DNA from: Spirochaetales bacterium UBA6872 | GTDB taxonomy: Bacteria > Spirochaetota > Spirochaetia > Sphaerochaetales > Sphaerochaetaceae | Direction of reading: 5' to 3' | DNA: 64,000 bases | Assembly: GCA_002452215.1 (NCBI GenBank) | Contig: DKCO01000043.1 | Coordinates: 1-64,000, forward strand | Shown here: piece by piece, positions 17,360-26,455 of the stretch | Layout: every line of letters starts with the position of its first letter | Numbering within the stretch: position 1 is the first letter of the stretch | The notes under the pieces: model-generated | The model's database searches: none | The model's input: the letters and a program-made list of their open reading frames with translations, nothing else | What the model was told of the DNA's origin: nothing | Position numbers and translations under genes: made by a program

Positions 17360-18100
17360 TCACTTTGAATATGAATAGTCGTATTTTATTTGAACAGTAA
17401 AACTAGATGCCTTCTCTATTTCCTTTGGAATCTCTAAAGAAATGCAAACGGAAGAATCTGTAAGAAGATTCACTCCCTCAACAGAGCTAACATCTTCATC
17501 TGATAGAGTATAGCTAGAACCATCATCTCCTTTTAATGTAACACCCAATGAATTAAGAATCTGGTGCACGCTTCCAGTATTCTTGAGTGTTATAACAAGC
17601 CTGTCGTCAACTTTACTAACATACCCCTCGACTCGCTCTATTACTTTGCTAGGGGCAACATAAGCCGCTGTACTATAAACAAACAGAAAGTTAATCATCT
17701 GTCCTTCTGATGTGACAGATGCACCTCTAGAGTATGGTATTTGCTCAGAAACAATCCTAAACGCCATCTCCTTCGTCACTGTCTTAGGCCCTCTGTATTG
17801 AACTCTGACAATTTGAGTTGTCGCTGGCTTTATAATCATCTTTGAAGGCTGTATTGAGAAATATTGCATAGCTGGTTCTGTATACTCATTTCCGTTTAAA
17901 TCTATATATCTTTTATTGGCGCTTATTTCGATTGCAATAGGAAAATCCGAATCATTTGTTAGTTTATAAGTTTTTACAGATTCCACTCCGCTCGGATAGT
18001 AGGTTGCATTCAATGGTGACAATTGGTAAGCATGTACATTCGTAGCTAGAAAAAATAATCCGAGCGTAACGATAATTCTATTGAAAACTTTTTTCGTCAT
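17360..18100 (-). CDS. Periplasmic pilus-assembly chaperone
   Basis: A 246-residue protein when started at 18100 (MTKKVFNR), which gives a signal peptide ending NVHA. The N-terminal Ig-like domain has KTYKLTNDSDFPIAIEI, MIIKPATTQIVRVQYRGP and KEMAFRIVSEQIPYSRG. These correspond to the subunit-binding G1 strand and the conserved (Q/E)xxFR(I/L)xxEx(L/I)P of fimbrial chaperones, closest in feel to CsuC/archaic and alternative types. The second domain ends in FTVQIKYDYSYSK. It is the first gene of the operon, followed 22 bases later by the usher. It delivers unfolded subunits in the periplasm. Confidence 0.9.
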   Translation of the reverse strand: MTKKVFNRIIVTLGLFFLATNVHAYQLSPLNATYYPSGVESVKTYKLTNDSDFPIAIEISANKRYIDLNGNEYTEPAMQYFSIQPSKMIIKPATTQIVRVQYRGPKTVTKEMAFRIVSEQIPYSRGASVTSEGQMINFLFVYSTAAYVAPSKVIERVEGYVSKVDDRLVITLKNTGSVHQILNSLGVTLKGDDGSSYTLSDEDVSSVEGVNLLTDSSVCISLEIPKEIEKASSFTVQIKYDYSYSK

Positions 18101-18126
18101 TTCATGTTCCCTATAATTAATACTGA

Positions 18127-18156
18127 ACAAAATGTAGTGTATTTTTTACATTTTGT
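18127..18156. promoter_or_regulatory. Perfect 10-base inverted repeat in the pilus operon leader
   Basis: ACAAAATGTA (18127-18136) and TACATTTTGT (18147-18156) are exact reverse complements separated by ten bases, 27 bases before the chaperone start. It could be an operator or an RNA hairpin that controls access to the start. A second possible promoter (TTGACA at 18172-18177 on the minus strand, then CAAAAT 16 bases on) would place this repeat at its transcription start. Confidence 0.45.
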
Positions 18157-18195
18157 CTAATTTTGTATTTATGTCAATATAAATCGCAAAAAGAT

Positions 18196-18226
18196 ATCCT
18201 TTTCATGCTATTCAGCATAAAAGGAT
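18196..18226 (-). promoter_or_regulatory. Long leader hairpin of the pilus operon
   Basis: ATCCTTTT plus ATGCT (18196-18209, one bulged base) pairs with AGCAT plus AAAAGGAT (18214-18226), 13 base pairs around a four-base loop. On the minus strand it lies between the poly-G promoter and the chaperone gene and is followed by five T residues after ATC. It could be an attenuator-like terminator or a message-stabilising hairpin. Confidence 0.45.
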
Positions 18227-18239
18227 TGTTGTTATATAT

Positions 18240-18268
18240 ACCTTACCCCCCCCCCATAAAGATGTCAA
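18240..18268 (-). promoter_or_regulatory. Pilus operon promoter with a 10-base G tract in the spacer
   Basis: On the minus strand a perfect TTGACA (18268-18263) is followed by seven bases, ten consecutive G (18255-18246), then TAAGGT (18245-18240), spacer 17, or TATATA (18240-18235), spacer 22. A homopolymeric tract of this length between -35 and -10 is the textbook arrangement for phase variation by slipped-strand mispairing. In Treponema pallidum, poly-G tracts upstream of tpr genes act in this way. Two further TTGAC-type motifs lie upstream (18270-18275, 18295-18300). Confidence 0.65.
18246..18255. repeat. Homopolymeric C10/G10 tract
   Basis: Ten C in a row on the plus strand in otherwise A+T-rich DNA, located inside the pilus promoter spacer. 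It is the longest G/C homopolymer I noticed in the window and is expected to be length-variable in a population. Confidence 0.9.
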
Positions 18269-18395
18269 GAGTCAATAATATGACGCAGTAGAAATGTCAA
18301 AAGCATCAGATGAAATTTGACCTAAGGCACTTGTAAACAATAGTATTTTCTTTCTTCTATGCAGAATTTGATTGCACATTGCTTGTTTATGACGA

Positions 18396-19421
18396 TTAAT
18401 GTGATGATGGTAATCTAAAACTGAAACTTGTATCAGGTTTTCTGCTTGTATCTTTTGTATACTCAGCAAGATACCCATTGATTGTTATCATACCAGTCTT
18501 TGCATCAAGAATTGCGTCATAGAAATAGCCTTCTGATTCAAGATCCATTAATGGTGTCTTTCTTTGATGGTATGCAGCAAGATTCAGCTCACCCATATAG
18601 TCGTTCATACGATATTCGATATTGCCTTTATGATGATGGCCAACAAGTACAAGGCCTATCTTATACTCACTCATTATCCTATAAAGCTTGTTTCGCTCTG
18701 TTATATCAGCAAAGCCAGTAAGAAACAATGATTGATCAAAGGTTCCGCCTGTTGTCATATTATCATGTGCCACGATTATCTTGTATTTGGCTCGATCTGA
18801 CTTTAGTGCATTCTCTAAGAATGAAAGCTGAGCTTTCCCAAGTACTCGCATAGAACTGTCGAGCTTATATATAGAAAGAAGATTCCCATACATATAATGC
18901 CCCATAGTGCCTGCAAAATCCAAAAGATCCCAACCTGTTAAGCCGTTACTATTCTCAGCATTCTCCTCATCCCATTTTGCGTAGTCGAAGATATGCCTCT
19001 CATGGTTTCCTATGCAATAAACAAACCAGCCTTTCTTTGTTCTTTCTGCTGTAGAATCAATAAAGTTCTTCACATTTTGATCATATTGGCCGTCATCAGT
19101 CAAATCACCAAGGCAAACTAGGAATTCAGGCTTATCAGAATCAAGATAGCTATAAAAATTGTCATGGAAATACTTCACTGAAGAATCATCCCTATCACGT
19201 CCCAAGTGAACATCTGTGATTATTGAAAACCTAATGGAATCAACATTTATGCTTTGCACATCGCTTATCGATACAAGCTCTGTTTTTTCATTTTTTTGTT
19301 TTGATATATCATAAACACTCAAAAACGGATTCTCTTCATATTGACTGGCAATAGAATCTGGAAAAGTAATATTGCAAGAAATAGTCGATACAAGTAAAAG
19401 CAATATCGCAAGTATCTTCAT
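18396..19421 (-). CDS. Metallophosphoesterase lipoprotein
   Basis: A 341-residue protein from the ATG at 19421, which has AGGTGG six bases upstream and overlaps the preceding stop by ATGA. The signal ends in a lipobox (LVSTISC), so it is lipid-anchored. The calcineurin-like metal motifs are all present in order: TDVHLGRD, GDLTDDG, GNHE, AHDN and GHHHKG. The substrate is unknown; cell-surface phosphodiesterases or phosphatases of this family act on nucleotides, phospholipids or sugar phosphates. It is translationally coupled to the barrel protein upstream and separated from the pilus operon by 295 bases of regulatory sequence. Confidence 0.85.
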   Translation of the reverse strand: MKILAILLLLVSTISCNITFPDSIASQYEENPFLSVYDISKQKNEKTELVSISDVQSINVDSIRFSIITDVHLGRDRDDSSVKYFHDNFYSYLDSDKPEFLVCLGDLTDDGQYDQNVKNFIDSTAERTKKGWFVYCIGNHERHIFDYAKWDEENAENSNGLTGWDLLDFAGTMGHYMYGNLLSIYKLDSSMRVLGKAQLSFLENALKSDRAKYKIIVAHDNMTTGGTFDQSLFLTGFADITERNKLYRIMSEYKIGLVLVGHHHKGNIEYRMNDYMGELNLAAYHQRKTPLMDLESEGYFYDAILDAKTGMITINGYLAEYTKDTSRKPDTSFSFRLPSSH

Positions 19422-20086
19422 GTTTTCCACCTATAAAGATAAGCAAATGATACTCCATAAGCTGTAATCATATGCCATGGATCCATCAAATACTCAGCTT
19501 CCCTCATGAATGCAGAGACTTCCAATGAATTGGATTCATTGATTTCAACATCAATATAAGCTTGGTAAATTGGAACAGCTTTCCAACTCCTCTCAATTGT
19601 GTTGTTCAAACCCAAGTAAAAACCAAGCGAGACAGCTTTATAGCAAAGCGCAACATCAAGTGCAACCAAAGGTGAAAGAGACCATAGATATTCAACAGAA
19701 TATGGCGAATAAGCCAGTCCTAGTTGTAGTCCCAAGCAGTATGAGAACTTCAAACAGCCAGCCTTCAACATTTGCATGAATATATATGAAAGATCTGTAA
19801 AGCCACCTTCATTTGGCACATAAAGGCTATGCAATAGAAACTGATTATGCAACGTACGTCCTGTCTTCAAATCGTACAAAAGAGAGAATGCAACCTCATC
19901 GCACCCTTGTATTTGCATCTCAAAAGAAATGTCATTATAACCAGCTTTCAACCCAAATATGCTTTTGCAATAGGTAGTACTACTGTTTCTGTATCCAAGG
20001 TTCATGCCAAGGGAAAAATCTCCGGCAAATAGAGCTGATGAAATCATAGAAAAAACTATTACCAGATACAGTCGCACTTTCCCCAC
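19418..20086 (-). CDS. Putative outer-membrane beta-barrel protein
   Basis: About 222 residues with an N-terminal signal peptide (LYLVIVFSMISSALFA). Alternating hydrophobic strands rich in Gly, Tyr and Phe run through the mature part (FSLGMNLGYRNS, LGFYLGLNN, VSFAYLYRW), and the protein ends in a Trp-Lys-Thr strand. The start is uncertain: GTG at 20086, or GTG at 20077 behind a GGGG site. It is unrecognised beyond its architecture. It is coupled to the phosphoesterase lipoprotein, so the two may act together at the cell surface. Confidence 0.55.
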   Translation of the reverse strand: MGKVRLYLVIVFSMISSALFAGDFSLGMNLGYRNSSTTYCKSIFGLKAGYNDISFEMQIQGCDEVAFSLLYDLKTGRTLHNQFLLHSLYVPNEGGFTDLSYIFMQMLKAGCLKFSYCLGLQLGLAYSPYSVEYLWSLSPLVALDVALCYKAVSLGFYLGLNNTIERSWKAVPIYQAYIDVEINESNSLEVSAFMREAEYLMDPWHMITAYGVSFAYLYRWKT

Positions 20087-20215
20087 AAAGTAATACTACT
20101 CAATAGAAAAATAATTTTCAAGACAGAGAGACATAAGCAAAGCACCCTAGTTTCGCAAATTATCAATCAAATTGGCAGAGAGCCAGCTCTTTTCAATTTA
20201 AATTTATTGATAAAT

Positions 20216-20255
20216 ATCCTTGCATCCGGCTAAGATACTTTGTGAATGCAAGGAT
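20216..20255. terminator. Hairpin after ilvB
   Basis: ATCCTTGCAT (20216-20225) and ATGCAAGGAT (20246-20255) form a perfect 10-base stem with a 20-base loop, 34 bases beyond the ilvB stop. The T run is poor, so it may be a message-stabilising 3' end rather than a classic terminator. The rest of 20087-20288 is A+T-rich and shows no gene. Confidence 0.45.
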
Positions 20256-20288
20256 AGATTTTACTCTATTTATACTTCAAGTTCGTTC

Positions 20289-21971
20289 TCAAGCTTCTTT
20301 GTCTATAGCTCCAATCATATCAGAGATCGATGCACCAGGTGCTACCATAGGAAGGACTTTGTCATCGATTGGAATCTGGCAATCAATTACGACAGGAGAG
20401 TTCAATTCAACTGCTGCTTTTATCACAGCCTCTGCATCATCTTCAAGCGTAAGGCGCATTCCTTTCACGCCATATGCATTTGCAAGCATAACCCAATCGA
20501 GTGGAGTGTCAAGAGTAGTCTCCGAGTATCTCTTTTCAAAGAAAAGGCTTTGCCATTGCCTGACCATTCCTAGCGTATGATTGTTCATAACAACAATAAT
20601 AACTGGAAGATTGTAGCGAGCTATAGTTGCAAGCTCATTGCAATTCATCCTAAATGATCCATCGCCAGCAATGTTGACAACACGCGAGCTAGGGTTTGCA
20701 ATCTGCGCACCAATAGCGGCACCAGTTCCATATCCCATTGTGCCTAAGCCACCGGATGTCAAAAAACGCCTAGGCTTGATACCCTTAAGAAATTGTGCAG
20801 CCCACATCTGATGCTGTCCGACCTCTGTTGTAATTATCCTGTCCTCCGGAAGAGCTTTCTCCAAAGCATCGATTATCTCTTTTGCCCTATGAGCTTCAGT
20901 TGCAACCTTTTGAGGGAACCTTATGCGATTCGCATCCAGCATGTTCATCCATTTTCTATGGTCCAACTCCGCTCCCTCTAGCTTTTTGATGAGTAAACCG
21001 AGGGCAGCTTTTATATCAGCAATGATATGTACTTCGCTTTCTATGTTTTTGTTGAACTCAGCTGGATCAACATCGATTTGGATTATTTTTGCCTGGCTAG
21101 CGAATGTCGAACCCTTCGAAATTACCCTATCAGAGAATCTTGCTCCGATAACAATCAATAGATCGCAACTGTTGATTGTTAGATTTGACAGCTTTGTACC
21201 ATGCATTCCAATCATGCCAGTAAATCTAGGCGAATCGGACGGCATTGCGCCAAGCCCCATCAAGGATGAACCTACAGCACTGTCTATGATTTCAGCAAAT
21301 AGCTTGAGTTCCGATGAAGCATCAGCTCTTATAACACCACCTCCTACATAGATCATAGGGCGTTCAGATGATTTTATAAGCGCAACAGCTTTCTCAATAT
21401 CTTGCATCCTCAACCTTGATACCTTTCTCTCAACCGCCTTTATTTCAGTTCTCTCATACTCAAAGCTCTCAGTCTGGATATTCTTTGGAATATCGACAAG
21501 AACAGGCCCAGGCCTTCCCTCTTTTGCAATCTGGAAAGCCTCTCGTATAGTCGAAGCAAGCTCTTTTATGTCCTTAACAATATAGTTGTGCTTTGTAATT
21601 GGCAATGTAACACCTGTTATATCCACCTCTTGAAAAGAATCCTTTCCGAGAAGAGAGACTGGGACATTGCCTGTTATTGCAACGACAGGAACACTGTCCA
21701 TATATGCTGTTGCAAGCCCAGTAACAAGATTAGTTGCCCCAGGGCCAGATGTTGCTATGCAAACTCCAACTTTTCCTGTAGAGCGAGCATATCCATCAGA
21801 TGCATGGCTTGCCCCTTGCTCATGTGCTGTCAATATATGCTTTATACGATCCTTGTTTCTGTAAAGAGCATCATAAAGTGGGATAACCTGTCCTCCTGGA
21901 TAACCAAAAACACGGTCCACTCCCTCCTCTATCAAACATTCTACAATTATATCAGCACCAGTAATATTCAT
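20289..21971 (-). CDS. ilvB: Acetolactate synthase large subunit
   Basis: A 560-residue thiamine-diphosphate enzyme making acetolactate or acetohydroxybutyrate, the first common step of Val/Ile/Leu synthesis. The catalytic Glu lies in AHEQGASHASDGYAR, the FAD/ThDP core follows, and the GDGSFRMNCNELATI...VVMNN motif binds the cofactor. The start at 21971 is preferred: GAGGG lies six bases upstream and the ATG overlaps the ilvD stop (TAATG); another ATG is at 21977. It is the last gene of the operon, far from its regulatory subunit ilvN, which is first. That order is unusual. Confidence 0.95.
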   Translation of the reverse strand: MNITGADIIVECLIEEGVDRVFGYPGGQVIPLYDALYRNKDRIKHILTAHEQGASHASDGYARSTGKVGVCIATSGPGATNLVTGLATAYMDSVPVVAITGNVPVSLLGKDSFQEVDITGVTLPITKHNYIVKDIKELASTIREAFQIAKEGRPGPVLVDIPKNIQTESFEYERTEIKAVERKVSRLRMQDIEKAVALIKSSERPMIYVGGGVIRADASSELKLFAEIIDSAVGSSLMGLGAMPSDSPRFTGMIGMHGTKLSNLTINSCDLLIVIGARFSDRVISKGSTFASQAKIIQIDVDPAEFNKNIESEVHIIADIKAALGLLIKKLEGAELDHRKWMNMLDANRIRFPQKVATEAHRAKEIIDALEKALPEDRIITTEVGQHQMWAAQFLKGIKPRRFLTSGGLGTMGYGTGAAIGAQIANPSSRVVNIAGDGSFRMNCNELATIARYNLPVIIVVMNNHTLGMVRQWQSLFFEKRYSETTLDTPLDWVMLANAYGVKGMRLTLEDDAEAVIKAAVELNSPVVIDCQIPIDDKVLPMVAPGASISDMIGAIDKEA

Positions 21972-23647
21972 TAGCATCCCTCTGTGTTTATAGCTCCCTC
22001 TGCCGCTGAGGAAACATGCTTTGCATATCTTGCAAGATAGCCTTTCGTGATCTTAGGCTCTTTTGGCTTGAACATGGCTCTTCTCTTTGCAAGTTCATCT
22101 TCATCGACAATGAGATCAAGCTTTCCTTCCTCGATATCGATTGAAATAGTATCACCTTCGCAAACGAGTGCAATAGGACCCATATCAGCAGCCTCTGGCG
22201 ACACATGCCCTATCGAGGCACCTCTAGTTGCTCCAGAAAAACGGCCATCTGTGATAAGCGCAACAGACTTATCAAGCCCCATTCCAGCAATAGCTGATGT
22301 AGGAGAAAGCATCTCTCTCATTCCTGGGCCACCCTTTGGGCCTTCGTATCTGATGATTATCACATCGCCAGCATTGATTTTGTTTGCAAAGATTGCACTA
22401 ATTGCATCCTCTTCAGAGTCAAAGACACGAGCGGGCCCTGAGTGCTTGTACATCTCTTTCGCTACCGCAGATTTCTTCACAACAGCACCATTAGGAGCAA
22501 GCGAACCTTGCAATACCATAATTCCACCTGTTGGCATAAATGGACGCTCAATTGGCCTGATCACTTCCTCATCATAGTTTCTTGCCTTCTCAATCGATGC
22601 GCCAATTGATTCTCCTGTGACAGTCAAGCAATCGAGATTCAAAAGGTTTTTCTTGCTCATCTCTTTCATTACAGCCATCACACCACCTGCAAGGTTCAAA
22701 TCTTCCATATGAGCAGGCCCTGCTGGAGCAAGATGGCAAAGATTAGGAACCTCTTTCGAGTGTTTATTTGCATCGAATATATCTATTTTGATACCAGCTT
22801 CATGGGCAATAGCAGGAATATGCAACATCGTATTCGTAGAACATCCAAGTGCCATATCGACCTTGAGAGCATTCTCCAATGATTTGCTATTGATGATATC
22901 TCGGGCCTTTATATCTTTCTTCAAAAGGTCCATGATTCTGTAACCAGATTCCTTCGCAAGTCTCAATCTTTCAGAGTACACAGCCGGAATCGTGCCATTT
23001 CCCGCAAGTGCAATTCCAACAGCTTCGCAAAGGCAATTCATCGAATTTGCTGTATACATTCCAGAGCAAGAGCCACAGGAAGGGCATGCACTATTCTCCC
23101 ACTGTAAGAACTCCTCATCCCCCATTGTCCCAGATGCATGTTTCCCAACAGCTTCGAACATAGACGAAAGAGACATGCCTCTCTTGTCGCCACCCTTTAC
23201 ATGGCCAGCAAGCATAGGACCGCCTGAGACAAATATCGATGGAAGATTCAAACGAAGTGCAGCCATAAGCATTCCCGGAACAATCTTATCGCAATTCGGA
23301 ATAAAGACCAAAGCATCAAATGGATGCGCTGTCGCCATCACCTCAATCGAATCAGCTATAAGCTCACGCGATGCAAGCGAGTATTTCATGCCTGTATGGC
23401 CCATTGCTATTCCATCGCATACTCCGATTGTTGGAAACATTACAGGATTCCCTCCTGCTTCTCTTATGCCAGCCTTTACAGCTTCTCCTATTTTATTAAG
23501 CTCCATATGGCCAGGGATGATTTCATTGAAAGCGCATACAACACCGATTGTAGGCTTTTGTATCTCGCTATCGGTCCATCCTAAAGCTTTCATCAACGAT
23601 CTATGTGGAGCTTTTTCGTCTCCCTTCTTCATCAAGTCAGATCTCAT
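21971..23647 (-). CDS. ilvD: Dihydroxy-acid dehydratase
   Basis: A 558-residue Fe-S dehydratase of the IlvD/Edd family that forms the 2-keto acids in Val and Ile synthesis. Cluster cysteines are visible in [24 protein letters not shown] and [17 protein letters not shown]. The C-terminal [19 protein letters not shown] motif is diagnostic. It overlaps leuB by four bases and ilvB by one. A second, more distant IlvD/Edd enzyme at 60531 belongs to a sugar-acid operon and lacks this context, so this one is the biosynthetic enzyme. Confidence 0.95.
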   Translation of the reverse strand: MRSDLMKKGDEKAPHRSLMKALGWTDSEIQKPTIGVVCAFNEIIPGHMELNKIGEAVKAGIREAGGNPVMFPTIGVCDGIAMGHTGMKYSLASRELIADSIEVMATAHPFDALVFIPNCDKIVPGMLMAALRLNLPSIFVSGGPMLAGHVKGGDKRGMSLSSMFEAVGKHASGTMGDEEFLQWENSACPSCGSCSGMYTANSMNCLCEAVGIALAGNGTIPAVYSERLRLAKESGYRIMDLLKKDIKARDIINSKSLENALKVDMALGCSTNTMLHIPAIAHEAGIKIDIFDANKHSKEVPNLCHLAPAGPAHMEDLNLAGGVMAVMKEMSKKNLLNLDCLTVTGESIGASIEKARNYDEEVIRPIERPFMPTGGIMVLQGSLAPNGAVVKKSAVAKEMYKHSGPARVFDSEEDAISAIFANKINAGDVIIIRYEGPKGGPGMREMLSPTSAIAGMGLDKSVALITDGRFSGATRGASIGHVSPEAADMGPIALVCEGDTISIDIEEGKLDLIVDEDELAKRRAMFKPKEPKITKGYLARYAKHVSSAAEGAINTEGC

Positions 23648-24708
23648 TTGGAAATTCTCCTAACAATTTCATTGCCACACTCCTCTGTAGAGGAATATTT
23701 ATCATTATCACCTTTTATATCAAATGTCCTTATGCCATCAGCCAACGCTCTTTCAACAGCTTTCTCTACAGCCTTCGCTTCACTCTCGAGAGCAAACGAG
23801 TAGCGTAGCATCATTGCAAGAGACAATATAGTCGCGATAGGATTTGCAATTCCTTTTCCTGCTATGTCTGGAGCAGAGCCATGGATCGGCTCGTAAAGTC
23901 CAAACTTGTCCTCTCTAAGTGATGCAGATGGAAGCATTCCTATTGATCCTGTAATTATAGATGCCTCGTCAGAAAGAATATCGCCGAACATATTCTCTGT
24001 AAGAATTACATCAAAGCTAGCAGGATTCTTCACAAGTTGCATTGCAGCATTGTCTATGTACATAAAATCCAATGAGATATCATCATATTCTTTCGCAACC
24101 TCTGATGTAACATCCCTCCATAGTCTTGATGACTCCAAGACATTTGCTTTATCGACAACAGTTACATGTTTTTTTCTCAAGCGAGCACAATCAAATGCCT
24201 TCCTCGAGATTCTTTCAATCTCGCTTTTGTTGTAACTAAGTACATCATAAGCACTGTCATAAGAACGCTCTTTCTTTCCAAAATATATTCCACCAGTAAG
24301 CTCTCTTACTACGAGTATATCCACTCCATTGGCAATCACTTGATCCTTCAATGGAGATGCTGATACGAGCTCTGGATAGATTATTGCAGGGCGCAGATTG
24401 CAAAAAAGGCCAAGCCCACTTCTAAGTCCAAGGATAGCCTTCTCTGGTCTGTTGCCGCTAGGCTCGTTGTCCCACTTAGGGCCTCCGACTGCACCTAAAA
24501 GCACAGAATCACAACTTCTTGCTCTTTCAAGAGTATCTTCAGTCAAAGGCTTTCCAAACTTGTCAATCGATATTCCTCCCGCAAGCAAATTCACATATTC
24601 GACATTGTGTCCATAGAGGCTTGCGATTCTATCTAAGACTCTAACAGCTTCATTGACTATCTCTGGCCCAATTCCATCACCTGGAATGAGAGCAATTTTC
24701 ATATCCAT
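23644..24708 (-). CDS. leuB: 3-isopropylmalate dehydrogenase
   Basis: A 354-residue NAD-dependent decarboxylating dehydrogenase of leucine synthesis. It shows [13 protein letters not shown] at the start, [11 protein letters not shown], the substrate-binding [10 protein letters not shown], and [18 protein letters not shown] near the end, all standard. The start is at 24708, eight bases after GGAG, and overlaps the leuD stop by one base. It overlaps ilvD by four bases. Confidence 0.95.
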   Translation of the reverse strand: MDMKIALIPGDGIGPEIVNEAVRVLDRIASLYGHNVEYVNLLAGGISIDKFGKPLTEDTLERARSCDSVLLGAVGGPKWDNEPSGNRPEKAILGLRSGLGLFCNLRPAIIYPELVSASPLKDQVIANGVDILVVRELTGGIYFGKKERSYDSAYDVLSYNKSEIERISRKAFDCARLRKKHVTVVDKANVLESSRLWRDVTSEVAKEYDDISLDFMYIDNAAMQLVKNPASFDVILTENMFGDILSDEASIITGSIGMLPSASLREDKFGLYEPIHGSAPDIAGKGIANPIATILSLAMMLRYSFALESEAKAVEKAVERALADGIRTFDIKGDNDKYSSTEECGNEIVRRISK

Positions 24709-25196
24709 TAAAACTTCTCCTTTATGTATGGTGCAAGACCTCCGGCTTTTATCAACTCCTGCATAAAAGGAGGAAATGGCTCAGCTCTATATTCCTTGCC
24801 AGTCGTTTCATCCTTAATCAAACCTGATGAGAAATCCACTGAAACTATATCAGATTGGGAAATTCCTGCAACAGCATCTGGACATTCCAAGATTGCAAGT
24901 CCAATATTCAATGAGTTGCGATAAAAAATACGTGCAAATGATGATGCTATTACAAGGCTTACTCCTGACGCTTTTAGAGCAATAGGGGCATGCTCTCTAG
25001 ATGATCCACAACCAAAGTTCTTGCCAGCAACAATGATATCACCTGGATGAACCTTGTGTATGAAATCGGGATCAATGTCCTCCATTGCATGGCTTGCAAG
25101 TTCCTTTGGATCAGATGTGTTTAGATACCTCGCTGGAATGATTACATCTGTATCAACGTTGTCTTTGTATTTGAATACTCTTCCTTTAGCGTTCAT
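24708..25196 (-). CDS. leuD: 3-isopropylmalate dehydratase small subunit
   Basis: A 162-residue protein with the swivel domain of the aconitase superfamily. It partners LeuC to isomerise isopropylmalate. The motifs [13 protein letters not shown] and [13 protein letters not shown] are typical of the short (archaeal/Thermotoga-like) LeuD type rather than the roughly 200-residue enterobacterial form. It overlaps leuC by four bases and leuB by one. Confidence 0.95.
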   Translation of the reverse strand: MNAKGRVFKYKDNVDTDVIIPARYLNTSDPKELASHAMEDIDPDFIHKVHPGDIIVAGKNFGCGSSREHAPIALKASGVSLVIASSFARIFYRNSLNIGLAILECPDAVAGISQSDIVSVDFSSGLIKDETTGKEYRAEPFPPFMQELIKAGGLAPYIKEKF

Positions 25197-26455
25197 ACCA
25201 TCTCCCTTGGATCTGTGATATAACCTGTGATCGCACTGGATGCGGCAACAGCAGGAGACGAAAGATAAACCTCGCTCTTTATATGTCCCATCCTTCCCAC
25301 GAAGTTTCTATTTGTGGTACTTATGCATCTTTCTCCCTCTGCAAGGATTCCCATATAACCACCAAGGCATGGGCCACATGTTGGTGTTGATACGACACAT
25401 CCAGCATCTATGAAGATATCAAATAGTCCTTCTTCCATTGCTTCCTTCCAAATCTTCTGCGTGGCTGGTATCACTATGCATCTGACATCTTTTGCGACAT
25501 TATGACCTTTTAGGATCCTAGCAGCTGCTCGAAGATCTGATATTCTTCCATTTGTGCATGATCCAATCACAACTTGATCGATTGATATATCTCTAGCATC
25601 CTTTGCAAGATGTGTATTCTCAGGAAGATGGGGATAAGATACTGTAGGCTCCAATGAAGAAAGATCCACTTCGATAACTTGATCATATTCAGCATCTTTG
25701 TCAGAGGCGAAAATCAAAGGCTCTTTCGCTCCAGCTTCCTTCAAATAAGAGAGAGTCTTGTCATCTACTGGGAATATTCCGTTTTTAGCACCAGCCTCTA
25801 TTGCCATATTGGAAACTGTGAACCTATCATCCATTGATAAAGATGATACACCATCTCCAGAGAATTCCATTGCTTTATAAAGAGCGCCATCTACTCCTAT
25901 TTTGCCTATTATGTGCAAAATCAGATCCTTTCCAGAGACATATTCAGCCATTTTCCCGATAAGATTGAACTTTATGGATGATGGCACTTTGAACCATGCT
26001 TTTCCTATTGCCATACCGGCAGCCATATCGGTAGAACCAACACCTGTTGAGAATGCACCAAGCGCTCCATATGTACATGTATGGCTATCGGCTCCTATAA
26101 CGACATCACCAGCTGTGACAAGGCCTTTTTCTGGCAATAGTGCATGTTCTATTCCAACTCTTCCTACCTCAAAATAATTCTCTATCTCTTCTTTCTTTGC
26201 AAAATTTCGAACACATAGGCATTGCTCAGCTGCCTTTATGTCCTTATTGGGAGTAAAATGATCTGGGACGAGAGCAATCTTCTTCTTGTCAAAGACTCTC
26301 TCTTTTCCAAACTTTGCAAATTCCTTTATCGCAACTGGACTTGTTATATCATTTCCAAGCACCAATGACAAATTAGCCATGATAAGCTGTCCAGGGTGCA
26401 CTTCCTTCTCTCCTGATGCATGAGAGAGGATCTTCTCTGTCATAGTCATTGCCAT
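25193..26455 (-). CDS. leuC: 3-isopropylmalate dehydratase large subunit
   Basis: A 420-residue protein with the Fe-S-binding, aconitase-type catalytic domain. The cluster Cys residues lie in [14 protein letters not shown] and [14 protein letters not shown], and the [23 protein letters not shown] region is typical. The length corresponds to the short LeuC class that pairs with a short LeuD. It directly follows leuA, with its start next to the leuA stop, and its stop is overlapped by leuD. Confidence 0.95.
   Translation of the reverse strand: MAMTMTEKILSHASGEKEVHPGQLIMANLSLVLGNDITSPVAIKEFAKFGKERVFDKKKIALVPDHFTPNKDIKAAEQCLCVRNFAKKEEIENYFEVGRVGIEHALLPEKGLVTAGDVVIGADSHTCTYGALGAFSTGVGSTDMAAGMAIGKAWFKVPSSIKFNLIGKMAEYVSGKDLILHIIGKIGVDGALYKAMEFSGDGVSSLSMDDRFTVSNMAIEAGAKNGIFPVDDKTLSYLKEAGAKEPLIFASDKDAEYDQVIEVDLSSLEPTVSYPHLPENTHLAKDARDISIDQVVIGSCTNGRISDLRAAARILKGHNVAKDVRCIVIPATQKIWKEAMEEGLFDIFIDAGCVVSTPTCGPCLGGYMGILAEGERCISTTNRNFVGRMGHIKSEVYLSSPAVAASSAITGYITDPREMV

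Noticed and set aside
20220..20580. Plus-strand open frames over the 3' end of ilvB (and similar long antisense frames over ilvD, leuC, leuA, uxaB)
   Set aside because: They are shadows: the minus-strand frames match conserved enzymes along their full length and the plus-strand peptides have no recognisable features or ribosome sites.
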